Origin: Lacinutrix sp. 5H-3-7-4
GTDB taxonomy: Bacteria > Bacteroidota > Bacteroidia > Flavobacteriales > Flavobacteriaceae
Length of the DNA stretch: 64,000 bases
Assembly (NCBI RefSeq): GCF_000211855.2
Contig: NC_015638.1
Location: 496,001-560,000, forward strand
Direction of reading: 5' to 3'
In this document: positions 8,013 to 17,810 of the stretch, piece by piece
How positions within the stretch are numbered: the stretch's first letter is position 1
Layout of the letters: each line of letters begins with the position of its first letter
Notes under the pieces: generated by a model
Seen by the model: only the letters and a program-made list of their open reading frames with translations
Told to the model about the DNA's origin: nothing
Database searches by the model: none
Translations under genes and position numbers: made by a program

Positions 8013-8021
8013 GTCAAATCC
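8013..8021 (+). promoter_or_regulatory. possible expression-platform strand of the metK riboswitch
   Basis: GTCAAATCC here is the exact 9-base complement of GGATTTGAC at 7947-7955 inside the riboswitch core, so aptamer folding and this long-range pairing exclude each other. A competing small hairpin (GACG 8004-8007 with CGTC 8012-8015) overlaps it. The metK ATG is 22 bases further on. Confidence 0.5.
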
Positions 8022-8043
8022 ATTAAACATTTTAAAATAAACT

Positions 8044-9303
8044 ATGGCGTATTTATTTACATCAGAAAGTGTGTCTGAAGGACACCCAGATAAAGTTGCA
8101 GACCAAATAAGTGATGCATTAATTGATAATTTTTTAGCATTCGATACCGACTCTAAAGTTGCTTGCGAAACGCTTGTAACCACTGGTCAAGTAGTACTAG
8201 CAGGTGAAGTAAAATCTAACACATATTTAGATGTACAAAAAATTGCAAGAGAGACTATAAACAAAATTGGCTATACTAAAAGCGAATATATGTTTGATGG
8301 GAATTCTTGTGGCGTGTTTAGTGCAATACATGAGCAAAGTGACGATATTAATCGTGGTGTTGACCGTGATAGTAAAGAAGAGCAAGGTGCTGGAGATCAA
8401 GGTATGATGTTTGGTTATGCTACTCGCGAAACAGAAAACTATATGCCTTTAGCATTAGATTTATCTCACAAAATATTAATTGAATTAGCAGAATTACGTC
8501 GTGAAAATAATGACATTACTTATTTAAGACCAGATTCTAAAAGTCAAGTAACTATTGAATATAGTGATAATAATGTACCACAACGTATTGAAGCAATTGT
8601 AGTATCTACACAACATGATGATTTTGACTCTAGTGATGCTGTAATGCTTGAAAAAATTAGAAAGGATATTGTTGAAATTTTAATTCCAAGAGTTATAGCT
8701 AAACTTCCAGAGCATTTACAAGCTTTATTTAATGATGATATAAAATATCACATTAATCCTACAGGAAAATTTGTTATTGGTGGACCACATGGTGATACAG
8801 GATTAACAGGTAGAAAAATTATTGTAGATACCTATGGTGGTAAAGGTGCTCATGGTGGTGGTGCTTTTTCTGGTAAAGACCCAAGTAAAGTTGATAGAAG
8901 TGCTGCTTATGCTACAAGACATATTGCAAAAAACTTAGTAGCAGCTGGTGTTTGTGAAGAAATTTTAGTACAAGTATCTTACGCTATTGGTGTTGTAGAA
9001 CCTATGGGAATTTTTGTAGATACTTACGGTACTTGCCCTTTTAATATGACTGATGGAGAAATTGCCGAAAAGATTTCTAAAGTTTTTGACATGCGTCCTG
9101 CAGCAATAGAATCTCGCTTAAAATTACGTAACCCAATGTATAGCGAAACTGCTGCTTATGGGCATATGGGTAGAAAAAATGAAACTGTAACTAAAACTTT
9201 TTCTAGACCTAATGGAAATGATATCACCCTAGATGTTGAGCTATTTACCTGGGAGAAATTAGATTACGTAGATAAAGTTAAAGCAGAATTTGATTTAACA
9301 TAA
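8044..9303 (+). CDS. metK: S-adenosylmethionine synthetase
   Basis: Makes SAM from methionine and ATP; cytoplasmic. The 419-residue protein has [16 protein letters not shown] (13-28), GAGDQG (115-120) and the glycine-rich [19 protein letters not shown] segment, all diagnostic. Length is slightly above the E. coli enzyme and usual for Bacteroidetes. Expression is probably controlled by the SAM-II-like element in its leader. The tRNA-Tyr gene behind it has its own promoter. Confidence 0.97.
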   Translation: MAYLFTSESVSEGHPDKVADQISDALIDNFLAFDTDSKVACETLVTTGQVVLAGEVKSNTYLDVQKIARETINKIGYTKSEYMFDGNSCGVFSAIHEQSDDINRGVDRDSKEEQGAGDQGMMFGYATRETENYMPLALDLSHKILIELAELRRENNDITYLRPDSKSQVTIEYSDNNVPQRIEAIVVSTQHDDFDSSDAVMLEKIRKDIVEILIPRVIAKLPEHLQALFNDDIKYHINPTGKFVIGGPHGDTGLTGRKIIVDTYGGKGAHGGGAFSGKDPSKVDRSAAYATRHIAKNLVAAGVCEEILVQVSYAIGVVEPMGIFVDTYGTCPFNMTDGEIAEKISKVFDMRPAAIESRLKLRNPMYSETAAYGHMGRKNETVTKTFSRPNGNDITLDVELFTWEKLDYVDKVKAEFDLT

Positions 9304-9320
9304 AAATACTTTAAAAATCG

Positions 9321-9351
9321 TTTGTGAGTATGAGAAACAATATTATATTTG
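9321..9351 (+). promoter_or_regulatory. promoter of tRNA-Tyr
   Basis: TTTG at 9321-9324, 19 bp spacer, TATATTTG at 9344-9351: a full consensus Bacteroidetes promoter, ending 12 bases before the mature tRNA 5' end. Confidence 0.8.
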
Positions 9352-9363
9352 CAAACGCTTTTT

Positions 9364-9445
<82 letters not shown>

Positions 9446-9457
9446 CTAAAACAAAAA

Positions 9458-9486
9458 AGTCTATACGAAAGTATAGACTTTTTTTA
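9458..9486 (+). terminator. terminator of tRNA-Tyr
   Basis: Perfect 9-bp stem AGTCTATAC/GTATAGACT closed by a GAAA tetraloop and followed by a run of T residues, 12 bases after the tRNA. Confidence 0.9.
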
Positions 9487-9510
9487 TTGTCTTTTTTTAT
9501 AATAAAACAT

Positions 9511-9536
9511 AAAAAAAGCGACCAGTTGGTCGCTTT
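9511..9536 (-). terminator. terminator of the envelope operon (minus strand)
   Basis: Stem AAAGCGACC/GGTCGCTTT with a four-base loop, followed on the minus strand by seven U residues (9511-9517). It lies just past the stop of the DUF6503-like lipoprotein gene and closes that operon. Confidence 0.85.
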
Positions 9537-9541
9537 AAAGT

Positions 9542-10369
9542 TTATTTATTTGGATTTTCAATTACCTGAGAAATTGAAGACTTTTTAAACACATCATCTT
9601 TTACTGTAATAAACTCAATATTCTCAATTGTCGCTTCTCCAATTTGGTCTGTGTAACCGTCTTTTTCATTCCAGTTATGAAATGTCCATTTTGTTGCAAA
9701 AGGTACACCGTTAACCTCTACAAAATTTGAATATTTAATAGCGTGAGGATCACTTTCTGCCTTTTCTAAATCTTTACCAAAGCTCACAATATATGCTGCA
9801 CCTTCTAAAACATTTGTTTCTGGATTTTTATACACTACATACCAATCGTCTGGCGTATCACCTATTCCAGAATCAAAACTTAATTTAGCACTATCAAATT
9901 GTGCGTCTCCCCATTTATTTTTCTTTTCATTACTCCATTGTGTACCATTATCGTTTAATTTATATGGTAAACTTATAAAGTAAGGCCATGTAAATATATC
10001 AAAACGTGCTCCTTTATAATCGTCGTTTCTAGAATTTACAAACACTTCGTTACCATCGTAAATAATGCTAGTCCAAGTTTTTTTGTCTATTCTAATTTTA
10101 GAAAAATCTGTAAGCTGTGTAATTTTTGCAGTCAACCTATTATTGCCTCCAAAACTCACGCTAAAATCATAACTTATAGCTTGAGCATTATTAAACGCTT
10201 CTTTATTATGAGCTTTTTCTATAGAAGCTGTAAAAGGATTTACTTCTTTAATTTCTACTATTTGCTCTTCAATTGTTTCTTCTATTTCAACTTTAGTTTC
10301 TTTTGTGTTTTCTTTACAAGAAATTGTAATTAAAACTAGTGATGCAATTGCTAAAAATTTAAATTTCAT
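9542..10369 (-). CDS. DUF6503-like lipoprotein
   Basis: 275 residues: lipoprotein signal with lipobox TISC (Cys 18), an acidic Glu/Lys/Thr-rich linker to about residue 45, then a beta-rich domain (FSVSFGGNN, WYVVYKNPETN, GVPFATKWTFHNW). This resembles the flavobacterial DUF6503 family, related in look to LolA-type lipid carriers; function unknown. Last gene of the operon that starts at 15438, 18 bases behind the barrel gene. Confidence 0.6.
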   Translation of the reverse strand: MKFKFLAIASLVLITISCKENTKETKVEIEETIEEQIVEIKEVNPFTASIEKAHNKEAFNNAQAISYDFSVSFGGNNRLTAKITQLTDFSKIRIDKKTWTSIIYDGNEVFVNSRNDDYKGARFDIFTWPYFISLPYKLNDNGTQWSNEKKNKWGDAQFDSAKLSFDSGIGDTPDDWYVVYKNPETNVLEGAAYIVSFGKDLEKAESDPHAIKYSNFVEVNGVPFATKWTFHNWNEKDGYTDQIGEATIENIEFITVKDDVFKKSSISQVIENPNK

Positions 10370-10387
10370 AATATTATTTTGATGGTT

Positions 10388-13093
10388 TTATAAACTATAT
10401 ATTACCCTAAAGGTTACAAACCTAGGTTGTATAAAATACTCTGTTGCGCTTACTGAAAAATTTCCGACGTTAGTATTATTTTGTGATCTTGTATCCAGTA
10501 AATTTGTTGCTTTTACTTCGTATTCAAATTTACTATCTTCATTTTTTCTATAGGCTAATGATGCATTCCAGAACTGATAAGAGTTGATTGATTTTTCTGT
10601 ATCACGATAATCATTATAACTATAATCTGTTCTAAAAGTAAAGCTTTTTCCTATTAAGGCATCAAAATCTACTGAAGGTGCATGGGTAAAAAACTTAGAA
10701 TTGGTTGCTGGTTGATCGTTTATAGAATATGCATAACTTACAGTAAAGTTTGGTGCTTTTCTATAATTGGATCTTAATTCTACGTTGTAAGACTGAATGT
10801 AACTTTCGTTAACATTTGCTACACCATTAAAAACCTGATTAAATTTCGAATAATTAAAGCTTCCGCGAAGCGCTGTGCTTAGCTTACCAAATCGTCTTTG
10901 AAACCTGCCAAAAACATTTACACTCTCGTCTGCAAATGGTGAATTAAACGATGAGCTAATATCTACAACACTTTGGTTTGCAAAGTTAGTTGTATTTCTA
11001 ATACCATCTATATTTTTTGTATAATTAATGTTAGCTGTTACATTAGTATAATTAAACATATTAAAACTAAAATAGCCTAAATTTAAGTTATGAGATGTCG
11101 CATTTTCTAATTCTGGATTACCCGAGTAAATAGAATTATAGTTGTTAATTACTAAACCTCGTGCAAGATTTGTAACATCTGTAAACTGCGTTTGCATTTT
11201 ATAATTTAATATAATGTTTTCGCTTTTTTTAAGTTGCATACGCATAGTAAAATCTGGTAATAGCCTAAAAAAGTCTTCTTTTACTTCTGTATTAAATTGG
11301 CTATTTTTAGAACTATATGCGTGTGCTGAAACTCCTGGTGTAAATGTAAATATACCTGTAATAAACCTATAATGTAAACCTAGATATACATCGTTGAATG
11401 TATATGCAGTATCATTTGTATCTTCTCCATTATTTACAATTGGTGTAGGATTAAAAGTACTACCATTATCTAAGTTTTGAAAAATATTACTATCAAAATC
11501 TTGCCTACTGTAAATTGTACCTAATGTTAAATTAATATTGCTTTTTGCATTAAGCACATTCCAGTAATCTACTTTGGCATCTAATTGGTTTGATTTTACA
11601 CGTTTTTGTTGTGCTATATCGTAGTTTACCTGAGCATCGTCTAAGCCTAAAGCAGATGCTGTACCCATATAATTTGTTTTATCTTCTAAAACGGCATTAT
11701 AAAATGGATCTTCGTCTTGAATAAGGTGTTGCCCTTCGAAAGCAAAAATATTATTCTCGTTTAAAGTATAGTAGTAGTTTAAAGATTGTTTTATACTGTA
11801 AGGTTTTGTTTCTTCAACTTGGTCTATATTACCTATAACTGAAGAAAACACGTTTTGATATTGTGTTTCTTTAGAGGTTCTTCCTAAAATATTATAATCT
11901 AATTGATTGTTTGCGTTTGGCTTGTATGTTGTATTTAATTTCAACATACCTAAATCACTTTTTTGTTCTGTATTACTTACTGTGTTTTCATCTGGTCTAT
12001 CAAAACCGGCATCTATATATTCTACACTACGGTTTTCTTGAAGGTCTGTTCTATTTCCAGAAAATATAGCAAAACCACCAATTGTTAATGCTTTGTTTGG
12101 AGACACACTAAAGTTGGCCGCACCAAACTTATTATTAATATCTTTTGCTCTATTATTTTGAAGTTGTAAAAATCCAAGACCGTTATCTCCTAGATTTATA
12201 TTTGTACCACTTTGTGTACTAGGCGCACGAAAACCACCTGAGAAATTAAAATAGTCTCGTCTTGAAAAGGCAGATTCTCCAATGTTATTTAAATCTCCAA
12301 TAAAGTTTATACTCTTTTTAGGGCTATAATAAAACAGTTTAGGCTGTACCAAATAGAGGTCGCTATTATCTGCAACGCCAACACCACCTGTAATTGTACC
12401 AAACCAAAAATTCTTTTTACCTTCTTTTAGCTTAATATTTATTGCAATATTATCTTGATTATTTGTTACTCCACCAAGTTGCCCAACTTCTGAGTAGTTT
12501 TTAAGTACCTGTACTTTATCAACCGCATCTGCAGGAATATTTTTGGTTGCTAGTTTAGAATCTCCATCAAAAAACTCTTTTCCTTCTACCATAACTTTCC
12601 CTACTTGCTTGCCTTCTACCTCTATTTGACCTTCGTCATTAATTTCTACTCCTGGTAATTTTTTAAGTACGTCTTCCAGCTTTCGCTCTGTACCACTTTT
12701 AAAAGAATCTGCATTATAAACCAAAGTATCGCCGCTTATGGTAACTGGCATTTCGTAAGTAAGTTCTACAGCTTCAAGTGCATTATCTATACTTAAACTA
12801 AAGTCTCTTAAAACAGCATCTTCTTTAGTTTCTACAACAACTTCTGCTGTTTTAAAACCAATATAACTTACCTGTACATTATAGGATGTATTTTTTTCTA
12901 AAGAAAGCTTAAATTTACCTTGCTCATTAGTAATGCCGTAAGCATCCATTATTTTGGTTTCTTGATTGATTGCTACAACATTAGCTAGTTCTAAAGGTTC
13001 ACCAATACTATCTTTTACAACGCCTTCAAATTTAATTTGGGCAATAGTTGTGCTTGTTACTAGTAATAGTAACACAGTTAAAATGTTTTTCAT
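10388..13093 (-). CDS. TonB-dependent-receptor-like outer-membrane beta-barrel protein
   Basis: 901 residues: signal peptide ending TTIAQ (about 19), a carboxypeptidase-regulatory-like domain (about 22-110), a plug-like segment (about 120-225, with LEDVLKKLPGVEI and VMVEGKEFFDGD) and a large C-terminal barrel of the OMP_b-brl family ending in RVIYSL. The class is thought to move or bind substrates at the outer membrane; the substrate is unknown. It sits with two GLPGLI genes, a common pairing, 39 bases behind one of them. No TonB box could be assigned by eye. Confidence 0.85.
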   Translation of the reverse strand: MKNILTVLLLLVTSTTIAQIKFEGVVKDSIGEPLELANVVAINQETKIMDAYGITNEQGKFKLSLEKNTSYNVQVSYIGFKTAEVVVETKEDAVLRDFSLSIDNALEAVELTYEMPVTISGDTLVYNADSFKSGTERKLEDVLKKLPGVEINDEGQIEVEGKQVGKVMVEGKEFFDGDSKLATKNIPADAVDKVQVLKNYSEVGQLGGVTNNQDNIAINIKLKEGKKNFWFGTITGGVGVADNSDLYLVQPKLFYYSPKKSINFIGDLNNIGESAFSRRDYFNFSGGFRAPSTQSGTNINLGDNGLGFLQLQNNRAKDINNKFGAANFSVSPNKALTIGGFAIFSGNRTDLQENRSVEYIDAGFDRPDENTVSNTEQKSDLGMLKLNTTYKPNANNQLDYNILGRTSKETQYQNVFSSVIGNIDQVEETKPYSIKQSLNYYYTLNENNIFAFEGQHLIQDEDPFYNAVLEDKTNYMGTASALGLDDAQVNYDIAQQKRVKSNQLDAKVDYWNVLNAKSNINLTLGTIYSRQDFDSNIFQNLDNGSTFNPTPIVNNGEDTNDTAYTFNDVYLGLHYRFITGIFTFTPGVSAHAYSSKNSQFNTEVKEDFFRLLPDFTMRMQLKKSENIILNYKMQTQFTDVTNLARGLVINNYNSIYSGNPELENATSHNLNLGYFSFNMFNYTNVTANINYTKNIDGIRNTTNFANQSVVDISSSFNSPFADESVNVFGRFQRRFGKLSTALRGSFNYSKFNQVFNGVANVNESYIQSYNVELRSNYRKAPNFTVSYAYSINDQPATNSKFFTHAPSVDFDALIGKSFTFRTDYSYNDYRDTEKSINSYQFWNASLAYRKNEDSKFEYEVKATNLLDTRSQNNTNVGNFSVSATEYFIQPRFVTFRVIYSL

Positions 13094-13132
13094 GTTTTGT
13101 GGTTGGTTTTTTATTTAAAGCTTTATGAAAAA

Positions 13133-14128
13133 TTAAAATCTGCCGCCACGACCACCACGGTTTCTACCACCGTACATTTCGCGCATTTCTTCCATTTTGT
13201 TTTTCACAATCTCGTTGTATTCTTCTTTAGTAACTTCTTTACCTTTAGTAGGTTTTTTAATCTCTTGTTTATCTTGTGGATTCATTACAATTTTAGAGCA
13301 TAAAATTGTTGTTTTTCCAGAGCTAACTTCTAAAATTAAACCTGGTAATCCCCAATATTCTCCAGGACCTTGGTTTACTGGAATTTGCATGGTGTACCAA
13401 GCTACTACTTCTACTTCTTTAGGTGTTTCAATTAAATCTAAAGGATTTGTATTTAAGTCTACGGTATCAGACTTTTCTTTCGCTTCTGCTTCTGTTGTTA
13501 CTGCATCATTAGACTTGTCTACTTTTACATCTTTATCTGTTTTTGCTGCAACACTTCTGTTTCCTTTACTTTTTTCTTCACCTTCTTTTTTATCATCACC
13601 ACGTCTTCCTCTTCTACGCATGTTTGTAAAATCCATCTCATCTACAGGTTTCATTGCAACAGCTTTCATGCACATGTATTGACCAATTTGCTTGGTTTCA
13701 CCTGTCATTTTCCATTCTAATTTATTTAGTTCATCTTTTATTAGAAATTGTTTACCAAAAAATTCTTGATCTTGCAAAAGCACTTCTTCTTTTACATTTT
13801 TATATTGAGCACCTGCTGTAAAACTACTCATGAAGCCTCTAAATCTGCCGCCACCAGCACCTGGAGCAGATAGTTTTTGTTCTTCGGCATAAGTAGACTC
13901 TTCTCTATTGAATGTTAGCGTGAACGTTTTCTCGAACATGCTTTTCATTCTTTCCATTATCATTTTTTTACGCTCTGGACTAAGTTCTCTTCCTCCCCAT
14001 TGGTCTAGATCCATAGTTGTTTTAGACTCGTAAGTGGCTACACCTTGGAAATCTGACTGTGCAGACAATCCTGTTGCCAAAAATAGTGCAGAAAGTGTAA
14101 ATGTAATTTTAAGTAGTAATGCTCTCAT
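13133..14128 (-). CDS. GLPGLI family secreted protein (with charged insert and RG-rich tail)
   Basis: 331 residues with a signal peptide (to about 23), an N-terminal FQGVATYESKTTMD, and the family hallmark YWGLPGLILEVS, preceded by VAWYTMQIPVNQGP. Compared with its neighbour it carries an extra charged low-complexity stretch (about residues 170-225, rich in Arg, Lys, Glu, Asp and Thr) and ends in a Gly/Arg-rich tail. GLPGLI proteins are periplasmic or surface proteins of unknown function found beside OMP_b-brl barrels. Second GLPGLI copy in the operon. Confidence 0.85.
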   Translation of the reverse strand: MRALLLKITFTLSALFLATGLSAQSDFQGVATYESKTTMDLDQWGGRELSPERKKMIMERMKSMFEKTFTLTFNREESTYAEEQKLSAPGAGGGRFRGFMSSFTAGAQYKNVKEEVLLQDQEFFGKQFLIKDELNKLEWKMTGETKQIGQYMCMKAVAMKPVDEMDFTNMRRRGRRGDDKKEGEEKSKGNRSVAAKTDKDVKVDKSNDAVTTEAEAKEKSDTVDLNTNPLDLIETPKEVEVVAWYTMQIPVNQGPGEYWGLPGLILEVSSGKTTILCSKIVMNPQDKQEIKKPTKGKEVTKEEYNEIVKNKMEEMREMYGGRNRGGRGGRF

Positions 14129-14237
14129 TATGTTGTTTCTTAATTATTTAGATAAAAATACAGTTATTAACATCTTTTAGACTTAGAAACATGAGAAAAG
14201 TTAAATTAGCATACGTTAAAACTTTCTTAAAATTTTA

Positions 14238-15047
14238 TTAACCACCAACGCTTATCATTACTTCTCTGCCTCCTTTTCTACGGCCTTTAAATTGCTCCAT
14301 CATTTCTTCAGATTTTTTTTGCAAAATAGCATCAAAGGCTTCTTGAGTTACTTCTTTTCCTTTTTTAGGTTCTTCTATTTTTTCTTTTTCTTCTGCATTT
14401 AACACTATTTTCGTGCATACTAGCGTTAGTTTTCCGTCATTAATTTCTAATATTAATCCTGGTAAACCTTGAAATTGTTGCGGCCCATTATTTACGGGTA
14501 TTTGCATTGTGTACCAAGCGGTTGTAATGCGCTCTTTTGTAACGGTTTCTAATGTGCCTTCATTTGTAAGCGTTTTAGTTTCGTAGGTGTCTTTAAATAT
14601 GGCTTTATTACAAATGTATTCTCCTATACTTTTGGTTTCTGCCTGCAATTCCCATTGTATTGGTTTTATAGTGTCTTTTATTAAAAAACGTTTTCCATAA
14701 ACCTCTGTATCTACAGTATATCTATTTTCTTTTATGTTTTTATAAGTAACATCTTCATTACTTGAAACACTAATAGATATACCATTTGATGATTTTGGAG
14801 ATGGTGCTGCTAAACTTTTGTTTTGTTTATAAATTGATTCTTCTTTAGAAAAGGTTAAAGTAAATTCTTTTTGAAATTGCTTTTTAAGTTGTTCTCTTAA
14901 TTGTTTTTGTAGCTCGGAATTTTCATTTTCTCTATCCATTTTAAAATCCATTTTTCTATGAGACTTATAGGTTGCTACACCTTGAAAATCTTGAGAAAAT
15001 ACTGTTGTAACAAAGGCTAATATTATAATAGTTGCTAAAGTTTTCAT
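14238..15047 (-). CDS. GLPGLI family secreted protein
   Basis: 269 residues; signal peptide to about residue 18, then DFQGVATYKSHRKMD, ITTAWYTMQIPVNNGP and the motif GLPGLILEIN. Clearly a paralogue of the next gene downstream, which suggests a tandem duplication. Spacing to that gene is 109 bases and to the upstream small gene 16 bases. Function unknown; assumed to work with the barrel protein of the same operon. Confidence 0.85.
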   Translation of the reverse strand: MKTLATIIILAFVTTVFSQDFQGVATYKSHRKMDFKMDRENENSELQKQLREQLKKQFQKEFTLTFSKEESIYKQNKSLAAPSPKSSNGISISVSSNEDVTYKNIKENRYTVDTEVYGKRFLIKDTIKPIQWELQAETKSIGEYICNKAIFKDTYETKTLTNEGTLETVTKERITTAWYTMQIPVNNGPQQFQGLPGLILEINDGKLTLVCTKIVLNAEEKEKIEEPKKGKEVTQEAFDAILQKKSEEMMEQFKGRRKGGREVMISVGG

Positions 15048-15063
15048 ATTATTTTATGGGTTT

Positions 15064-15438
15064 TTATTCGTTTAAATAGTAGTTTTTAGCTCCATTATAA
15101 ATGCGCTCTGCCATTTTAATAAATTGGGTTGTTTCTAAATTTTCACTTTTAATATTATAAGATATTTTTCTTTTAACACCATTAGGTTTAACTGCTGGTT
15201 TATTACAAGTAATTTTAAATTCTACTTCACCTTTATTAGCTGTTTCTTCAAGCATTTTTTCAAGCTTTTCAATATTAAAAGCATTTTCTAACTCTTTTAA
15301 AGAATCTACATCTAATTCAATTTTTAAATTAGAAACATGAGTTTCTGTAAAATTAACATTTTGTAATTTACTTGTTTGTGTTTGTGCACTAACTATTACT
15401 GTAAATAAAATAATGTAAGTTGTAATTAAAGTTTTCAT
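15064..15438 (-). CDS. small secreted protein of unknown function
   Basis: 124 residues with a clear signal peptide (to about SAQ, residue 19) and a soluble, charged remainder with one cysteine (about 90). I do not recognise a family. It is the first gene of the envelope operon and divergent from the first histidine kinase; the GTTAAC array at 15494-15519 lies in the shared 120-base intergenic region. A periplasmic partner or signal for the kinase is possible but only inferred from position. Confidence 0.65.
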   Translation of the reverse strand: MKTLITTYIILFTVIVSAQTQTSKLQNVNFTETHVSNLKIELDVDSLKELENAFNIEKLEKMLEETANKGEVEFKITCNKPAVKPNGVKRKISYNIKSENLETTQFIKMAERIYNGAKNYYLNE

Positions 15439-15493
15439 TTTTTATTGGTTTTAAAGTTCCCAACAAATATCTACAGTATTAATAAACTTTATA

Positions 15494-15519
15494 GTTAACT
15501 AACGTTAACGAGTGTTAAC
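15494..15519. promoter_or_regulatory. GTTAAC direct-repeat array between the envelope operon and kinase 1
   Basis: Three exact GTTAAC hexamers start at 15494, 15504 and 15514, one helical turn apart, as expected for tandem binding of an OmpR-family regulator. Similar arrays lie before kinase 2 (17811-17827) and between the T9SS cargo genes (23325-23351). Placement just upstream of the kinase promoter suggests activation and autoregulation. Confidence 0.65.
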
Positions 15520-15546
15520 CAATTGGTTTTGTATACATAATAACTT

Positions 15547-15554
15547 TACTTTTG
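15547..15554 (+). promoter_or_regulatory. -7 box of kinase 1
   Basis: TACTTTTG fits TAnnTTTG and ends four bases before the kinase ATG (15559). Upstream TTTG (15528-15531) is only 15 bp away, shorter than usual, which fits a promoter that needs an activator at the GTTAAC repeats. The transcript would be nearly leaderless. Confidence 0.5.
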
Positions 15555-15558
15555 AAAT

Positions 15559-17103
15559 ATGAATACAACTAAACTTCGAGGCATTCTTTACTTTATTGTT
15601 TTTGTTATTGCAAGTACAATTGCAATACAAGTGTATTGGAATTATAAAAACTACCAGATTAACAAACAACAATTAATTAACGATGTACAGGTAAGTTTAG
15701 ATAATTCTGTTGCCTTGTATTACGAAAACTTGACTAAGCAAAATACCTTAGGTTTAGTTTTTAACGACAAGGAAGAAGATTCTTTTTTTGAGACAGATGG
15801 CAAATTTAGTTCTATTATAAAGAATATAAATATTGATAAAGACGGCGTTATGCAGTTGGACTCTATTAATAAGGATCATGTTAAAAACATATCGGTTTTT
15901 AGAGGTGAAAAAGCAGATTCTTTAAAAGAAAAAACCATAAAGCAAGAGAATCATTTTAACTTAAGTGATGCTCAAGGAAAAGAAAAATTTCGCCGTTTTA
16001 AAGATAGTCTTCAAAAAATAAAAAAGGACAGTACACCTAAAATTTTAAACAGGCTAAACGACTTAGAGTTTTTAACCTCACAAGTAATTATTTCTGTTTC
16101 TAGCGATAGCGTTAATTTACAAACTATAGACTCTTTACTTCATTTAGAATTACAGCGCAAAGCACTAAACGTAGATTTTGGTTTAACTCTGGATTTACCA
16201 GATAATGAAAGCCAATCATTTAATTTTTTAGAAGAAAAAAATAGTATTTCTACAGTTTCTAAATCTTCATTTTTACCAGAAAATAGTATACTTAAAATTC
16301 ATTTTAAAAATGAAACAAAAATTATTTTAAAACGTATTTTAAGCGGCATTTTAATTTCTACATTGTTAGTAATTGCTGTAATTGCTTGCCTGTTTTATTT
16401 ACTAAAAATAATTAATAAACAAAAAGAATTAGCCGAGGTTAAAAACGACTTAATTAGTAACATAACTCACGAATTTAAAACACCAATAGCAACTATTGGT
16501 GTAGCCTTAGAGAGCATAAAAGATTTTAATGTAATAGATGATAAAGAAAAAACAAAAAACTATATAAACCTTTCTAGCACACAACTATCAAAACTTAATG
16601 TAATGGTAGAAAAGTTGCTTGAAACCGCAACACTAGATAGTGAGAATTTAAATTTAAACAAAGCGCCTGTAAATATTGTTGCATTAACTCAAACCATAGT
16701 AGAGAAACATAAAATGCAGGACAAAAGCAAAACTTTAGTTTTTAATGCTTCTGCTGAAGAATTAATTGCTAACATTGATGTTTTTCATTTTGAAAATGCA
16801 ATTAATAATATTGTTGACAATGCTATAAAATATGGTGGAGATACTATTGAAATTTTTGTAAACCGAGATATAAAAAACACCATACTAGAAATTAAAGACA
16901 ACGGAAACACATTAACAAAACAACAAGCCACACAAATATTCGATAAATTTTACCGTGTACCAAAAGGCAATACTCATGATGTAAAAGGTTTTGGTATTGG
17001 CTTATACTACACAAAAAAAATTATTGAAAAGCATAATGCAACGGTTAATGTTATTATTAATAATAGTACAACATTTAAAATAATTATTCCAAATGAGCAA
17101 TAA
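15559..17103 (+). CDS. sensor histidine kinase 1
   Basis: 514 residues: transmembrane segment at about 8-26, a large periplasmic domain (about 27-250), a second membrane segment (about 255-280), HisKA with the phosphoacceptor His 304 in ITHEFKTP, and an HATPase domain with NIVDNAIKYG and GFGIGLYYTKK. It senses an unknown periplasmic signal and phosphorylates the regulator encoded next, whose start overlaps its end by 11 bases. Paralogue of kinase 2, although the sensor domains look different. Confidence 0.93.
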   Translation: MNTTKLRGILYFIVFVIASTIAIQVYWNYKNYQINKQQLINDVQVSLDNSVALYYENLTKQNTLGLVFNDKEEDSFFETDGKFSSIIKNINIDKDGVMQLDSINKDHVKNISVFRGEKADSLKEKTIKQENHFNLSDAQGKEKFRRFKDSLQKIKKDSTPKILNRLNDLEFLTSQVIISVSSDSVNLQTIDSLLHLELQRKALNVDFGLTLDLPDNESQSFNFLEEKNSISTVSKSSFLPENSILKIHFKNETKIILKRILSGILISTLLVIAVIACLFYLLKIINKQKELAEVKNDLISNITHEFKTPIATIGVALESIKDFNVIDDKEKTKNYINLSSTQLSKLNVMVEKLLETATLDSENLNLNKAPVNIVALTQTIVEKHKMQDKSKTLVFNASAEELIANIDVFHFENAINNIVDNAIKYGGDTIEIFVNRDIKNTILEIKDNGNTLTKQQATQIFDKFYRVPKGNTHDVKGFGIGLYYTKKIIEKHNATVNVIINNSTTFKIIIPNEQ

Positions 17104-17776
17104 AACAACAATACTTTTAGCAGAAGACGAACCTGCACTTGGACAAATTATTAAAGAAAGTTTAGAAACTAGAAACTTTAATGTTTTGCTTTGCGAAAAT
17201 GGCGAAATTGCTCTAGAAACATACAATTTACAAAAACCAGAATTATTGGTTTTAGATGTTATGATGCCTAAAAAAGATGGCTTTACTTTAGCAAAAGAAA
17301 TTAGAGAAACAGATAATGAAATTCCTATTATATTTTTAACTGCAAAATCTCAAACTCAAGATGTTGTTGAAGGTTTTCATATTGGAGGAAACGATTATTT
17401 AAAAAAACCATTTAGCATAGAAGAGCTTATTGTACGCATAAATAACCTGCTAAAACGTACAAAAACACAAAAAGCAAGTGAGATTATTAATTTAGCCAAT
17501 TATAGTTTTAATTTCCCAAAACAACTACTTCAATTTAAAGATCAAGAACCTCAACAATTAACCCATAGAGAAGCTCATTTATTATTTCATTTAGCAAAAA
17601 ACAGAAATAAAGTTTTAGATCGTTCATTAATTTTAAATAAACTCTGGGGAAGCGACGACTTTTTTAATGGCAGAAGTATGGATGTTTTTATTACCAAACT
17701 TAGAAAAAAACTAAAGCAAGATGAAACCATACAAATAATTAATGTTCGTGGTTTTGGGTATAAACTTATTTGTTAG
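17093..17776 (+). CDS. OmpR-family response regulator 1
   Basis: 227 residues: receiver with EDE (11-13), phospho-Asp 55 in LDVMMP, Thr 83 and Lys 105, then a winged-helix DNA-binding domain (FFNGRSMDVFITKLRKKL and NVRGFGYKL). Cognate to kinase 1 by gene overlap. The winged-helix part is nearly the same as in regulator 2, so both may bind the GTTAAC repeats. Confidence 0.94.
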   Translation: MSNKTTILLAEDEPALGQIIKESLETRNFNVLLCENGEIALETYNLQKPELLVLDVMMPKKDGFTLAKEIRETDNEIPIIFLTAKSQTQDVVEGFHIGGNDYLKKPFSIEELIVRINNLLKRTKTQKASEIINLANYSFNFPKQLLQFKDQEPQQLTHREAHLLFHLAKNRNKVLDRSLILNKLWGSDDFFNGRSMDVFITKLRKKLKQDETIQIINVRGFGYKLIC

Positions 17777-17810
17777 ATAGATTTTTATATTTTTGATAAT
17801 ATTTTTTTGG

